Assembly: GCA_944325895.1 (NCBI GenBank)
Contig: CALVCA010000008.1
Location: 1-64,000 of the forward strand
DNA length: 64,000 nucleotides
DNA from: Candidatus Gastranaerophilales bacterium
GTDB lineage: Bacteria; Cyanobacteriota; Vampirovibrionia; Gastranaerophilales; Gastranaerophilaceae
Direction of reading: 5' to 3'
A program made the position numbers and the translations under genes. Shown piece after piece: positions 25,682 through 34,624 of the stretch. Below the pieces are notes generated by a model. The model had not been told where the DNA came from, made no database searches, and saw only the letters and a program-made list of their open reading frames with translations. Every line of letters begins with the position of its first letter. Within the stretch, counting starts at the first letter, position 1.

Positions 25682-25714
25682 AAAATAGAATGTGAAGTTG
25701 TCACATTCTATTTT
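25682..25714 (+). terminator. Strong hairpin between the coiled-coil gene and rpmG
   Basis: AAAATAGAATGTGA (25682-25695), loop AGTTG, TCACATTCTATTTT (25701-25714): a perfect 14-bp stem ending in TTTT. It most likely terminates the coiled-coil transcript. A TATAAA-like box just upstream (about 25665-25677) leaves open that it sits in the rpmG leader as an attenuator. Confidence 0.65.
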
Positions 25715-25739
25715 AAATAGAATATAAGGAAACAAAACA

Positions 25740-25907
25740 ATGGGTATCAAAGGAAAAAATGACAGAATGGTAGTATTAGCTTGTGAAGATTGCAAGGAAA
25801 GAAACTACACAACAGTAAAAAACAAAAAGAATACAAAAGACAGATTGGAATTATCAAAATATTGTCCGACCTGTAAAAAACACACCAACCACAAGGAAAC
25901 AAAATAA
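25740..25907 (+). CDS. rpmG: Ribosomal protein L33
   Basis: A 55-residue 50S ribosomal protein. Two cysteine pairs, C-E-D-C (15-18) and C-P-T-C (42-45), make it the zinc-binding (C+) form. The family block [20 protein letters not shown] lies between them. The start at 25740 follows ATAAGGAAACAAAACA. It heads the conserved rpmG/tRNA-Trp/secE/nusG/rplK/rplA block. Confidence 0.95.
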   Translation: MGIKGKNDRMVVLACEDCKERNYTTVKNKKNTKDRLELSKYCPTCKKHTNHKETK

Positions 25908-25929
25908 CCCCGCACATTTTGCGGGACTT

Positions 25930-26002
25930 GCGTCCTTAGTTCAGTTGGTAGAACGTCGGTCTCCAAAACCGGATGTCGAGGGTTCAAGTCCTTCAGGGCG
26001 CG
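25930..26002 (+). tRNA. tRNA-Trp (CCA)
   Basis: A 73-nt tRNA. The acceptor GCGTCCT (25930-25936) pairs with AGGGCGC (25995-26001). The D-arm is AGTTCAGTTGGTAGAAC, the anticodon loop CTCCAAA has anticodon CCA at 25963-25965, and the T-arm is CGAGGGTTCAAGTCCTTCA. CCA is not encoded. Its place between rpmG and secE is the classical arrangement. Confidence 0.95.
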
Positions 26003-26026
26003 AATTATTAATAAGAGGAAATACAA

Positions 26027-26218
26027 ATGGATAAATTTATAAATTCAGTACAAACATACTTTCGAGGCGTAAAAACCGAATGGGGTAAAATCAGCTGGCC
26101 TGAACGCAGACAGGTTGTTACTGAAACTGTTTTTGTTATAATTATCGTATTTGTATTTACCGTATCAATATACTTAATGGATATAATATTTAAAGGACTG
26201 TTCGGTCTTATAAAATAA
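26027..26218 (+). CDS. secE: Preprotein translocase subunit SecE
   Basis: A 63-residue SecE of the short, single-membrane-helix type. The conserved amphipathic helix GVKTEWGKISWPERRQVVTE (residues 14-33) is followed by one membrane helix (about 36-56). With SecY and SecG it forms the inner-membrane protein channel. Start after AGAGGAAATACAA. nusG follows after 9 bp. Confidence 0.95.
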   Translation: MDKFINSVQTYFRGVKTEWGKISWPERRQVVTETVFVIIIVFVFTVSIYLMDIIFKGLFGLIK

Positions 26219-26227
26219 GGGTGGCTT

Positions 26228-26848
26228 ATGACGAAAAAAGAAAAATCAATGGAAGAACAACTAAACGAAGATTTGCAGGCTGAACAAGCAGCCGAAGCAG
26301 CCAAATCGGAAGAAAAAAAGAAAAATAAAAAACGTTGGTACATTGTTCACACATATTCAGGTCACGAAAACAAGGTAAAAGTAAATCTTGAAAAACGTAT
26401 TGAATATATGAATATGGGTGAAAAAATATTCAGGGTAGAAGTTCCCCAAAAAACCGTAACTCAAATGAAAGGCGGTAAAAAACAGGAACGTGAAGAAAAG
26501 ATATTCCCCGGATACGTATTAGTTGAAATGATAATGGATGAAGACAGCTGGTATGTTGTAAGACACACAGCCGGTGTAACAAAGTTCGTCGGGTCAGCCA
26601 AAAAACCAATTCCTGCCCGTGACAGCGAAATCAAAAAAATTATTCACCGTTCATCTTCTCAAACAGAAAAAATTGAACTTGATGTTAAAGCAGGTGATAA
26701 AGTCAGAATTATATCAGGACCGTTTGCAGACTTTATTGCGGATATCATTGAAGTTTATCCCGATAAATCGAAACTTAGAGCAAATGTTTCGATATTTGGT
26801 CGTGAAACACCTGTAGAATTAGAATACAAACAAATTAATAAACTTTAA
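26228..26848 (+). CDS. nusG: Transcription antitermination protein NusG
   Basis: A 206-residue protein. After a charged extension of about 35 residues (Glu/Lys/Ala-rich), it has the NGN domain, with KRWYIVHTYSGHENKVK near 36 and EEKIFPGYVLVEM near 92, and a C-terminal KOW domain (GDKVRIISGPFADFIADIIE). It binds RNA polymerase and couples it to Rho or the ribosome. The acidic/basic N-terminal extension is longer than in E. coli but common in other phyla. Start GTG-gap ATG at 26228 after AGGGTGGCTT. Confidence 0.94.
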   Translation: MTKKEKSMEEQLNEDLQAEQAAEAAKSEEKKKNKKRWYIVHTYSGHENKVKVNLEKRIEYMNMGEKIFRVEVPQKTVTQMKGGKKQEREEKIFPGYVLVEMIMDEDSWYVVRHTAGVTKFVGSAKKPIPARDSEIKKIIHRSSSQTEKIELDVKAGDKVRIISGPFADFIADIIEVYPDKSKLRANVSIFGRETPVELEYKQINKL

Positions 26849-26870
26849 TATTTATGTTAGTACAAAAAAT

Positions 26871-26915
26871 GTGGAAGGATATTTAGGACAAAAGTCCGAA
26901 AACCGTTAGAACCAC
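26871..26915 (+). promoter_or_regulatory. L1-type mRNA leader hairpin upstream of rplK
   Basis: GTGG (26871-26874) pairs with CCAC (26912-26915). An inner hairpin GGAC-AAAA-GTCC (26886-26897) is separated by unpaired AAGGATATTTA and GAAAACCGTTAGAA. The same arrangement recurs before rplA. In many bacteria ribosomal protein L1 represses the rplKA mRNA by binding such a mimic of its 23S rRNA site, so autoregulation is likely. Confidence 0.65.
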
Positions 26916-26929
26916 AAAAGGAGAAAAAA

Positions 26930-27358
26930 ATGGCAAAAAAAGTAGTAGGAAAAATCAAACTTCAAATTGAAGCCGGAAAAGCAAATCCGTCACCTCCGGT
27001 TGGACCTGCACTAGGTCAACATGGTGTAAACATTATGGATTTTTGCAAACAATTCAATGCAAAAACAGAATCTCAAGCAGGCTATATCATTCCTGTAGTT
27101 ATTGATGTATATGAAGACAGAAGTTTTTCATTCATCGTAAAATCACCGCCGGCACCGGTTTTGATTAAAAAAGCTCTTAATATTTCAAAAGGTTCAGCTG
27201 CTCCAAATAAAGATAAAGTAGCTGAAATAACAAGAGAACAACTTGAAGAAATCGCTAAGATAAAAATGAATGACTTGAATGCAACAACTTTAGATGCTGC
27301 TGTAGAAATGATTAAAGGTTCTTGCAGAGCTATGGGTGTTACAGTAAAAGAAGCGTAG
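26930..27358 (+). CDS. rplK: Ribosomal protein L11
   Basis: A 142-residue 50S protein of the GTPase-associated centre. The N-terminal block is [20 protein letters not shown], followed by [16 protein letters not shown]. The C-terminal RNA-binding domain includes [20 protein letters not shown] and GSCRAMGV. Start after AAAGGAGAAAAAA. Length and order match the rplK-rplA operon in most bacteria. Confidence 0.96.
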   Translation: MAKKVVGKIKLQIEAGKANPSPPVGPALGQHGVNIMDFCKQFNAKTESQAGYIIPVVIDVYEDRSFSFIVKSPPAPVLIKKALNISKGSAAPNKDKVAEITREQLEEIAKIKMNDLNATTLDAAVEMIKGSCRAMGVTVKEA

Positions 27359-27366
27359 CGAAAATG

Positions 27367-27396
27367 TATGGAAGGACATTAGTCCGTTAATACCAC
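27367..27396 (+). promoter_or_regulatory. Second L1-type hairpin upstream of rplA
   Basis: TGG (27369-27371) pairs with CCA (27393-27395) around an inner hairpin GGAC-ATTA-GTCC (27374-27385), followed by GTTAATACCACGAAAGGA. It matches the rplK leader in plan and in the unpaired AAGGA and CCGTTA...ACCAC segments. Confidence 0.6.
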
Positions 27397-27411
27397 GAAA
27401 GGAAAAACAAA

Positions 27412-28137
27412 ATGTCAAAATTAACTAAAAAACAAAAGAAAATGCAGGAAATGCTTGAAGGTTTTGTACAACCTTCTACAGCAGTAGATGCAATTAAAAA
27501 ATTACAGGAAATTTCAAAAGAAGTTTCAAAATTCAATGAAACAGTAGAATGTCATATGAGATTAGGTATAGACGTAAGACAAGCTGATCAACAAATCAGA
27601 TCAACTGTAGTTTTACCTGCAGGCTTGGGCAAAGAAGTCAAAGTTTGCGTTGTAGCAAAAGGTGCAAAAGCAACCGAAGCAAAAGAAGCAGGAGCTGATT
27701 TTGCAGGAGCCGAAGAAATTATTGAAAAAATTGAAGGCGGCTGGTTTGATTTTGATACTTTGATTGCAACACCTGATTGCATGGGCATGTTAGGTAAATT
27801 AGGACGTGTTTTAGGTCCAAAAGGTTTGATGCCGAACCCTAAAACAGGTACTGTTACAATGGATATAGCTTCTGCAGTTAAAGACGCTAAAGCTGGTAAA
27901 GTTGAATATAGAGCCGACAAACAAGGTATGATTCACTGCCCTATAGGCAAAGTTCAATTCGCTGAAAGTGATTTGATTAAAAACTATGCTACATTGGCAG
28001 ATGCAATTTTGAGAGCAAAACCGTCATCAGCAAAAGGTACATTTATTAAATCAGTTTACCTTTCAACAACAATGGGACCTGGACTCAAAATTGATCCGAA
28101 AAACTTTGCTGCTGAAGTTAAAGAACTTATGGCTTAA
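27412..28137 (+). CDS. rplA: Ribosomal protein L1
   Basis: A 241-residue 50S protein of the L1 stalk. Recognisable blocks include [39 protein letters not shown] near residue 125, and [20 protein letters not shown] near 205. It binds 23S rRNA and, as translational repressor, its own mRNA; two matching hairpins lie before rplK and rplA. Start after GAAAGGAAAAACAAA. A strong terminator follows 13 bp after the stop. Confidence 0.96.
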   Translation: MSKLTKKQKKMQEMLEGFVQPSTAVDAIKKLQEISKEVSKFNETVECHMRLGIDVRQADQQIRSTVVLPAGLGKEVKVCVVAKGAKATEAKEAGADFAGAEEIIEKIEGGWFDFDTLIATPDCMGMLGKLGRVLGPKGLMPNPKTGTVTMDIASAVKDAKAGKVEYRADKQGMIHCPIGKVQFAESDLIKNYATLADAILRAKPSSAKGTFIKSVYLSTTMGPGLKIDPKNFAAEVKELMA

Positions 28138-28150
28138 TGAATTAATAAAT

Positions 28151-28182
28151 AAAAAAACACTTCCTTTTGGAAGTGTTTTTTT
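28151..28182. terminator. Bidirectional intrinsic terminator
   Basis: AAAAAAACACTTCC (28151-28164), loop TTTT, GGAAGTGTTTTTTT (28169-28182). The stem has A- and T-runs at both ends, so it serves both rplA and the convergent pilin-like gene, whose stop codon (28183-28181) lies in its edge. Confidence 0.9.
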
Positions 28183-28927
28183 ATTCTTTATCTCCGCCTA
28201 GTTCATAGTCAATTATATTCGGATCAAAGTCATTATGTTTCATAATATAATCAATATTCCCCGTGCCACCGGTGCTGTATAATTGATATTTATCTTTTAA
28301 TACGCTAAAGCGGAAGGCATCTTTTCCGTATTGGTTAGGTTCTTTTTTACCGTTAACATCAATAAAAATATCCGCACAGGTTTCAAGTGTAGATGGTTTT
28401 GTTATAGCATTTCCATTTTCATCCCTTGCAATTGTTCCATCAGGATTATAAACATACACCTCTCCATGTCTTATACACCCATCATATGTAAATTTTTCAA
28501 GTCCTACAATCATTCCGCTTGCAGTTTGAAAATTTCTTGCAGGCATGGCTTCCCCATCATCATATTTATTTGGATCATTATGATTTTCACCGGGCCGCAT
28601 ATTTTTAATCTTATAAGTTCCTACCCTCAATTTTGTAGTTTTAAAATATTTTGAAAAAAGCACAAAAGCATCATCTTTAGATGTTGAGGGGGCAAAAACT
28701 TCCGAAGAGATATAAGATAATCCGGGAGAATCCAATTTTATTTTATTTAATGCATTTATAATTAAAGAATATGCTTGTTTATTTTGATTGATTAAAAGTT
28801 TTTTTTGATAATTAGCAACTAAATTAGGAATTGTCAAAGCGGCTACAACACCGATAATTCCAAGGGTAATTAGAACCTCTGCAAGGGTAAATGCGGCTTT
28901 ATTGTCATTTACTGTCGTATAATTCAT
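28181..28927 (-). CDS. Type IV pilin-like protein
   Basis: A 248-residue protein with a prepilin signal: A-A-F-T-L-A-E-V-L-I-T-L-G at residues 12-24, with the usual Glu five residues after the cleavage site, then a hydrophobic helix and an alpha/beta globular part. The end carries DIFIDVNGKKEPNQYGKDAF, a D-x-N-G metal-loop-like motif shared with the broken pilin at 36167. Prepilin peptidase would cleave before F-T-L and the product would join a pilus or pseudopilus. I choose ATG 28927: longer in-frame starts up to 29077 lie upstream of a good promoter. No other pilus genes are in the window. Confidence 0.85.
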   Translation of the reverse strand: MNYTTVNDNKAAFTLAEVLITLGIIGVVAALTIPNLVANYQKKLLINQNKQAYSLIINALNKIKLDSPGLSYISSEVFAPSTSKDDAFVLFSKYFKTTKLRVGTYKIKNMRPGENHNDPNKYDDGEAMPARNFQTASGMIVGLEKFTYDGCIRHGEVYVYNPDGTIARDENGNAITKPSTLETCADIFIDVNGKKEPNQYGKDAFRFSVLKDKYQLYSTGGTGNIDYIMKHNDFDPNIIDYELGGDKE

Positions 28928-28936
28928 AATACTAGA

Positions 28937-28965
28937 ATTATAGTTAGATGTTAAGTTTAAGTCAA
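28937..28965 (-). promoter_or_regulatory. Sigma-70 promoter of the pilin-like gene
   Basis: On the minus strand: TTGACT (28965-28960), a 17-nt spacer, TATAAT (28942-28937), then 9 nt to the ATG. Transcription would start about 2-3 nt before the start codon. Confidence 0.7.
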
Positions 28966-29121
28966 ACATTTTACATAATTTTCCATCCATAACTGCCTCA
29001 CAATAAATATCCAATATAATTCTTATTATCCTAATATTATTCATTTTATAAGAATTATATTTCAATAAATATAGCATATCATGGGTATTAATATATTGTC
29101 AAATTTACTAAAATAACAACT

Positions 29122-29340
29122 ATGGAAACAATTTTAAAAACCGTTGCGGATAACATAAGACTTGAACGTTTAAGATGCCGCTTGTCACAAGAAAAACTTG
29201 CGGAGATGGTTGATATTTCGACAAAATACCTTAATATGATAGAAAATCGCAAAGCAAACCCGACAATTGTAATTGTAATACGTATATGCAAAGCTTTAGG
29301 GATAGATTTAAATACAATTTATCCTATTTGCAAGAGCTAA
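29122..29340 (+). CDS. Small HTH (Cro/CI-type) regulator
   Basis: A 72-residue protein consisting of one XRE-type helix-turn-helix: NIRLERLRCRLSQEKLAEMV then DISTKYLNMIENRKANPT. It is DNA-binding and probably dimeric; the target is unknown. TAAAAT (29109-29114) lies 7 nt before the ATG, with no Shine-Dalgarno sequence. The last 33 bp overlap the convergent Fe-S gene. It is divergent from the pilin-like gene (start codons 195 bp apart), which makes that gene a plausible target (inference). Confidence 0.85.
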   Translation: METILKTVADNIRLERLRCRLSQEKLAEMVDISTKYLNMIENRKANPTIVIVIRICKALGIDLNTIYPICKS

Positions 29341-30354
29341 AAATTCGACAATATTCATAATTTTAGGATGTTTTTTCCCTAAAAAACCCATATTTATTCC
29401 GATAATACAAGCAGGACAAGCCGTTAATATAATATCAGCATTAGTTGCTGCGAGATTTGAAGCCTTTTGTTGTGTCATCATTAAAGAAATTTTCGGATTT
29501 TTCAAGGCAAATTCGCCGGCAAAACCGCAGCATTCATCGTAGTCTTTTGCTTCTATATATTCTACATTTTCGCATTTATTCAATAAAGGTTTTAAAAACG
29601 CATCTGACTTTAAATGACATGGTTTATGAAAAGTCACTTTTAACGGCTTGTCAAAAACGAACTTTTTATTTTGAGAGGCTAAAAATTGACAAATGTTTAT
29701 GACATTCAATTCATCAGAATAGTCAGCCAAGGCACTTTGACAGCTTGCACAATCTGTCACAATATAATCATAATCGCCTTGTAAAAGTTCAAGATTTTTT
29801 CTTTTTACTTCTTCGTACCGTTCAAGACAGAGCGGGACTCCGCAGCATTCAAAATCTTTTTCAACCAAATCAACATCAAAATAAGGCAAAATTTTTTTTA
29901 AAGCATTTTCTGATTTGGGATAAAATTTATTGGCACAACCTTTAAAATACAATAACTTAACAGAACCTGAAGTTTTTATTTTATGTCGTCTAAATAATTT
30001 TCCCAAACCTAAAAATTCATTAAAAACCTTATCAGACTGCAAGAATTTTATAATTTCCCCGAAAAAACTGTCTTTTGAATATTCATATTTAACAGCTTTA
30101 AAAATTTTACACACATCAATATCAGAAGGACAAAATTCTCTGCATTTACCGCATTTAAGACATAAATCCACATATTTTTCTATTGTTTTAGTGAGTCTTA
30201 AATCGCCTTTTAAAACGCCTTGCAGCATAATAAATTTACCCTTAGACACAGCACAATCATTTTTAGTCAACTTAAAAACCGGACAAACTTCCTGACATTT
30301 GCCGCATTTGGAACATTTATTTATATCATCGGAAAAATCAGCCAGCCTTTTCAT
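29308..30354 (-). CDS. GlpC/GlcF-type Fe-S oxidoreductase subunit
   Basis: A 348-residue protein with two 4Fe-4S ferredoxin motifs (CSKCGKCQEVCP near residue 15 and CLKCGKCREFCP near 68). Two CCG domains follow (DFECCGVPLC near 170 and YDECCGFAGE near 272), each of which can carry a cysteine-rich cluster. The family (GlpC, GlcF, LutA, HdrB-like) passes electrons from a flavin dehydrogenase (glycerol-3-phosphate, glycolate, lactate) to quinones. No flavin partner is adjacent; nagA lies 6 bp upstream in the same direction, so the pairing is unusual. The substrate cannot be named. Confidence 0.85.
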   Translation of the reverse strand: MKRLADFSDDINKCSKCGKCQEVCPVFKLTKNDCAVSKGKFIMLQGVLKGDLRLTKTIEKYVDLCLKCGKCREFCPSDIDVCKIFKAVKYEYSKDSFFGEIIKFLQSDKVFNEFLGLGKLFRRHKIKTSGSVKLLYFKGCANKFYPKSENALKKILPYFDVDLVEKDFECCGVPLCLERYEEVKRKNLELLQGDYDYIVTDCASCQSALADYSDELNVINICQFLASQNKKFVFDKPLKVTFHKPCHLKSDAFLKPLLNKCENVEYIEAKDYDECCGFAGEFALKNPKISLMMTQQKASNLAATNADIILTACPACIIGINMGFLGKKHPKIMNIVEFLALANRINCI

Positions 30355-30360
30355 TAATAT

Positions 30361-31269
30361 TTACCTTATAACATTTATAATATTAAAATTTTCATCCCAA
30401 ACGACTTCGCCGTCGAGATTAATGTTATGATATTTATAAACATTTTCAATAAGTTGTGGTTTAAAAAGTCCCATAAGACCCAAACGTTTTATTATATCAG
30501 GCAAAAGTTTTGTACTGCCTGCAATAGTACCTTCTTTTGACGTAGCCTTTTCACCGTCAAAGTATATAGTTTCCCCGGCAAATTCCATTTGTTTGAGATT
30601 ACTTTTCGTAATAGGCAGAGAATCAGATACAAGTATAATTTTATCTTGAGGTTTTACTTTAAATACAAGCCGTATAATTGAATCCGAAACATGTACGCCG
30701 TCAGCAATAATTTCAGTAAAAATACTATCATCCGTCAAGGCAGTTAAAGCTGTCGAAGTTCCTCTTTGTACAATACCTGACATGGCATTAAATAAATGCG
30801 TAGCCCCGTCACAGTAGGATAAATCACCGCCAACACAATGACCGGCCTGAATTTTCACATCTTTTGTCAATAAATATTTGGCAAGTGAATATTCTTCATC
30901 CAGTTCCGGTGCATAAGTAAGAATTTTTATAAAATCATCTTCAATAAGTTTATAATTATCAACAGAAGGCTTTAAAAATAAAGATTGGTCATGGATACCT
31001 TTTTTTTCAGGGTTTAAAAATATACCCTCAAGATGCACACCCAAAATTTTAGCCATTTTTGGAGTCTGCAAACCTGCTGCCTGTTTTATAATTTCGACTT
31101 GCTTTTTAATATTTTCAACAGAATCTGTGGCAAGTGTCGGAAAAATTCCGCCTATACCATATTTAACAATTTCTTTTGATAATTCCAATACATCATCCAC
31201 ACTGCAATCGTTAAAATTTATTCCGAATGCTCCGTGGAAATGTTGTTCAATTATTAACTTCGTTTTCAT
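30361..31269 (-). CDS. nagA: N-acetylglucosamine-6-phosphate deacetylase, short form
   Basis: A 302-residue amidohydrolase. Family motifs: H-F-H-G near residue 10, GVHLEGIFLNP near 86, AGHCVGG near 148, THLFNAMSG near 161, IADGVHVSD near 187, and the catalytic Asp in LVSDSLP near 213. It releases acetate from GlcNAc-6-P in amino-sugar or cell-wall recycling. It lacks the roughly 50-residue N-terminal beta-domain strands of typical NagA (about 380 aa) and starts straight at the metal-site strand. The chosen ATG is supported by TATAAT exactly 6 nt upstream. The Fe-S gene follows after 6 bp. Confidence 0.83.
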   Translation of the reverse strand: MKTKLIIEQHFHGAFGINFNDCSVDDVLELSKEIVKYGIGGIFPTLATDSVENIKKQVEIIKQAAGLQTPKMAKILGVHLEGIFLNPEKKGIHDQSLFLKPSVDNYKLIEDDFIKILTYAPELDEEYSLAKYLLTKDVKIQAGHCVGGDLSYCDGATHLFNAMSGIVQRGTSTALTALTDDSIFTEIIADGVHVSDSIIRLVFKVKPQDKIILVSDSLPITKSNLKQMEFAGETIYFDGEKATSKEGTIAGSTKLLPDIIKRLGLMGLFKPQLIENVYKYHNINLDGEVVWDENFNIINVIR

Positions 31270-31275
31270 AATTTT

Positions 31276-31345
31276 ATTATAACACTAATATAACTAATAA
31301 TTTTATTAATCAAATAAGATGTCCAATAAATTTTTGTAATATAAT
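31276..31345. promoter_or_regulatory. Divergent leaderless promoters, nagA and dxr
   Basis: Minus strand: TATAAT (31281-31276), 6 nt, ATG of nagA. Plus strand: TATAAT (31340-31345), 6 nt, ATG of dxr. Neither gene has a Shine-Dalgarno sequence. Confidence 0.6.
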
Positions 31346-31351
31346 AAACAT

Positions 31352-32437
31352 ATGAAAAAGATAAGTATAATAGGCTCAACAGGTTCTATCGGAACACAGG
31401 CATTAGAGGTTTTAGAAAAACTACAGGATAAATTTGAAATTATAGCACTTGCAGGCGGTCATAATAAAGAACTTTTAAAAGCACAGACGAAAAAATTCAA
31501 ACCGAAATATACTGTTTTAGGCGAGCAAGGGCTGGAAAAAATTTGTTCTGATAAAGAAAATGATATCATTTTAATGGCATGTTCAGGCAAAATCGGATTA
31601 CGTCCGACACTAACAGCTATAAAAAACGGCATAAATATTGCACTGGCGAACAAAGAAACACTGGTTATGGCAGGTGATATTGTCATGAAGGAAGCAAAAG
31701 CCAACAATGTAAAAATCATTCCAGTTGACAGTGAACACTGTGCAATACACCAATGTATAAAAGACATATCACAGGTAAATAAACTCATAATAACTGCATC
31801 AGGCGGTCCATTTTTACGCAAATCGACAGAAGATATGAAAAATGCAACGGTAAAAGAAACTTTAGCACATCCGAAATGGCATATGGGTAAAAAAATCACA
31901 GTTGACAGTGCTACTTTAATGAATAAAGGATTAGAAATCATAGAAGCACATCATCTTTTCGGAATTGACTATGATAATATTGAAGTAGTAATTCATCCGC
32001 AAAGCATTGTACATTCGGCCATTGAATATAAAGACGGGAGTGTAATAGCTCAATTAGGTTTACCGAGTATGCATATACCTATTCAATATGCAATATCATA
32101 TCCTGAAAGATATGAAGGTATAAAATCAAAAAGTTTCAGTTTTTCAGAAATTGCACGGCTTGACTTTGAAAAGCCTGATTTTGAAAAATTCCCGGCACTC
32201 AAACTAGCCTATAGTGCCGGCAGAACAGGAGGAACAGCAACAGTATGCCTAAATGCAGCAAATGAAGAAGCTGTTTTTGCATTTTTAGAAGGCAGAATAA
32301 AACTTTATCAAATCTATGAAACAGTTAAAAAAATCACGTCTGAACACAATGTAATCCAAAATCCGACTATTGACGAAATATTTGAAGCAGATAAAGAAAT
32401 CCGTGAAAAAACGAAAAAAATGATAACAAATTTATAA
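31352..32437 (+). CDS. dxr: 1-deoxy-D-xylulose 5-phosphate reductoisomerase
   Basis: A 361-residue enzyme of the MEP isoprenoid pathway, converting DXP to MEP with NADPH. The NADPH loop is GSTGSIG (residues 7-13). The metal and substrate motifs are VDSEHCAIHQ near 128, ITASGGPF near 149, and MNKGLEIIEAHHLF near 190. The C-terminal domain contains LNAANEEAV. The length is slightly shorter than E. coli Dxr (398). It overlaps the convergent priA gene by 6 bp. Confidence 0.95.
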   Translation: MKKISIIGSTGSIGTQALEVLEKLQDKFEIIALAGGHNKELLKAQTKKFKPKYTVLGEQGLEKICSDKENDIILMACSGKIGLRPTLTAIKNGINIALANKETLVMAGDIVMKEAKANNVKIIPVDSEHCAIHQCIKDISQVNKLIITASGGPFLRKSTEDMKNATVKETLAHPKWHMGKKITVDSATLMNKGLEIIEAHHLFGIDYDNIEVVIHPQSIVHSAIEYKDGSVIAQLGLPSMHIPIQYAISYPERYEGIKSKSFSFSEIARLDFEKPDFEKFPALKLAYSAGRTGGTATVCLNAANEEAVFAFLEGRIKLYQIYETVKKITSEHNVIQNPTIDEIFEADKEIREKTKKMITNL

Positions 32438-34624
32438 AATATCTAAAGGATCAACATCTATTGTAAGCTTAATATCTTTTGGCATGGTAATTTTACTCAA
32501 AAAACTTGAAATAAACCTGTGTCCTTTTTCATCCAATTTATTTTTAATAATAATCTGAAATCTGTAATGTCCACCAATACGTTCAATAACACAACTGGTC
32601 GGACCAAGTACTATAATTCTTTCGGAAATTCCATACTTTTCAATCATGGTACAAAGTCTGAGAGCAATTTCCTGAGCGGATTTTTCAGCTCTGAAGTTAT
32701 TTTCTGACGACAGAATAAGCCTTACTATTTGACTAAAAGGCGGATAGTCAAATTCTTCACGGGCGACAATTTCTTTTGAATAAAACTCCGTATAATTTTG
32801 AGCTTTGGCACTGGCAAGAGCATAATATTCAGGGTTATAAGTTTGGAAGAACACCCTGCCTGAAAAATCGCCACGTCCTGCACGACCTGCGACCTGAGTC
32901 AACAGTTGAAAACCTCGTTCAGATGCTCTAAAATCCGGCAGATTAAAACTTGCATCTGCTGAAATCACACCTACAAGCGTTACATTTGGATTATCTAAGC
33001 CTTTCGCAATCATCTGAGTTCCGACTAAAATATCTATTTCTTTTTTTTGAAATCTTTCTAAAAGCCTGATATGTTCACCTTTTCTGACTAAAATATCACT
33101 GTCAATACGTTCAACAATTTTATCGGGATAAAGTTCTTTTATATATTGCTCAATTTTCTGAGTTCCGGTGCCGCTGTTTTTTAGAGCATCAGAACCGCAT
33201 TGGGGACAAAAATCGGGAAAATATTCAGAATGATTACAATAATGGCATTTCAAACGCTTATCTTTTGCATGCCAAATCATCGGGATGGCACAATTCGGAC
33301 ATTCAATTACATGACCGCATGCCTGACATTGCGTAAATGTAGAAAATCCGCGGCGATTAATTAATAAAATGACCTGCTGATTTTTTTCAAGAGTTTCAAT
33401 AATAGCGGTCTGCAAAGGTTTGGAAATAATACTTCGATAAGCGGCACGACCGTATTCTTGCATATTTATTACGGACACATGCGGAATTTTTGCATCATTA
33501 TATCTGTTTTTTAATTCAAAAAGATTACCTGAATTAAGAGCCTTGTAATAGAGTGAAATATCTGGTGTTGCAGAGCCTGACAAAAGAGAACAGCCGTGGA
33601 ATTCAGCAAGTTTTTTAGCAACAATTCTCGCATCATATCTTGGGGCAGGACTTGTCTGTTTATAAGCACTTTCATGTTCTTCATCAATAATAATAAGACC
33701 TATATTCTGAAGAGGTGCAAAAATCGCTGAACGTGCTCCAGCGAGTATTTTTATTTCGTTTTTATAAAGTTTCTGCCAAACATCATAACGCTCGCCGTCA
33801 GATATACTGCTGTGCCAAATTGCAACATCTCGTGTTCCGAATTTTTTTGCTAATCTTTTTGTTAATTGAGAAGCAAGTGCAATTTCAGGAGCCAAAAATA
33901 AAACATTTTTACCTGATTTTATCGTATCATCAATTAATTTAAAATAAACCTCAGTCTTACCGCTTGCTGTAACACCATGAAGAAGTATCGGTTTATTACT
34001 GCACAACTTTTCTTTAATACCTTCATAGACTTTTTGCTGTTCAGGTGAAAGCTCAAATAAAGGCTCTGTTTCCGTAATATTTAAAATATCAAGCGGATTG
34101 CGATACAATTCTTCAGCGGTAATCTTTACACATCCGATACTTTCAAGTTTTTTTACTGTTAAACGGGTAGTTTTTGCCTGTTTTTCAAACATGACTAAAG
34201 GCATTTTGCCGGATTTTTGCAAAATTTCCAAAACTTCTCTTTGCCGTTTTGTTGCCCCGTCAAATGTAATAAATTCAACATTCTGCTCGACTTTTGAAGC
34301 TTTTTCAATCAATTTTAAAGGTATAGCAGCATTCAAAACCGTTACCAAATCGCAGCAATAATAATTTGCGACCCATTCAAGAAGTTTTAAATAATCAATA
34401 GAAAATAAAGGTTTTTCATCAAGAATTTTGCTTATTTTTTTTACCTTAAAATCACCCGGCAAATAATCGGAAAACCCAACACAAAAAGCATTAACCAGCC
34501 CTTGCCTGCCAAAAGGCACAAGAATAGCCTGACCGATTTGAACATTCATACCGTCAGGGATTAAATAACTGAAAGTTTTTACCCCCAGCCCTTTTATGTT
34601 AACAAGAGCAAGAGCGTATTTCAT
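32432..34624 (-). CDS. priA: Primosomal replication protein N' (helicase PriA)
   Basis: A 730-residue superfamily 2 helicase that restarts stalled replication forks. Walker A is GVTASGKTEV near residue 215, the DEEH box is IIDEEHESAYKQ near 312, and the zinc-binding cysteine sets lie between about 433 and 475 (CQACGHVIECPNC, CHYC, CPQCG). The C-terminal helicase part includes LVGTQMIAKGLDNPNV. The length matches the family. The start codon overlaps the stop of the small PC4-like gene (TAATG). Confidence 0.95.
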   Translation of the reverse strand: MKYALALVNIKGLGVKTFSYLIPDGMNVQIGQAILVPFGRQGLVNAFCVGFSDYLPGDFKVKKISKILDEKPLFSIDYLKLLEWVANYYCCDLVTVLNAAIPLKLIEKASKVEQNVEFITFDGATKRQREVLEILQKSGKMPLVMFEKQAKTTRLTVKKLESIGCVKITAEELYRNPLDILNITETEPLFELSPEQQKVYEGIKEKLCSNKPILLHGVTASGKTEVYFKLIDDTIKSGKNVLFLAPEIALASQLTKRLAKKFGTRDVAIWHSSISDGERYDVWQKLYKNEIKILAGARSAIFAPLQNIGLIIIDEEHESAYKQTSPAPRYDARIVAKKLAEFHGCSLLSGSATPDISLYYKALNSGNLFELKNRYNDAKIPHVSVINMQEYGRAAYRSIISKPLQTAIIETLEKNQQVILLINRRGFSTFTQCQACGHVIECPNCAIPMIWHAKDKRLKCHYCNHSEYFPDFCPQCGSDALKNSGTGTQKIEQYIKELYPDKIVERIDSDILVRKGEHIRLLERFQKKEIDILVGTQMIAKGLDNPNVTLVGVISADASFNLPDFRASERGFQLLTQVAGRAGRGDFSGRVFFQTYNPEYYALASAKAQNYTEFYSKEIVAREEFDYPPFSQIVRLILSSENNFRAEKSAQEIALRLCTMIEKYGISERIIVLGPTSCVIERIGGHYRFQIIIKNKLDEKGHRFISSFLSKITMPKDIKLTIDVDPLDIL

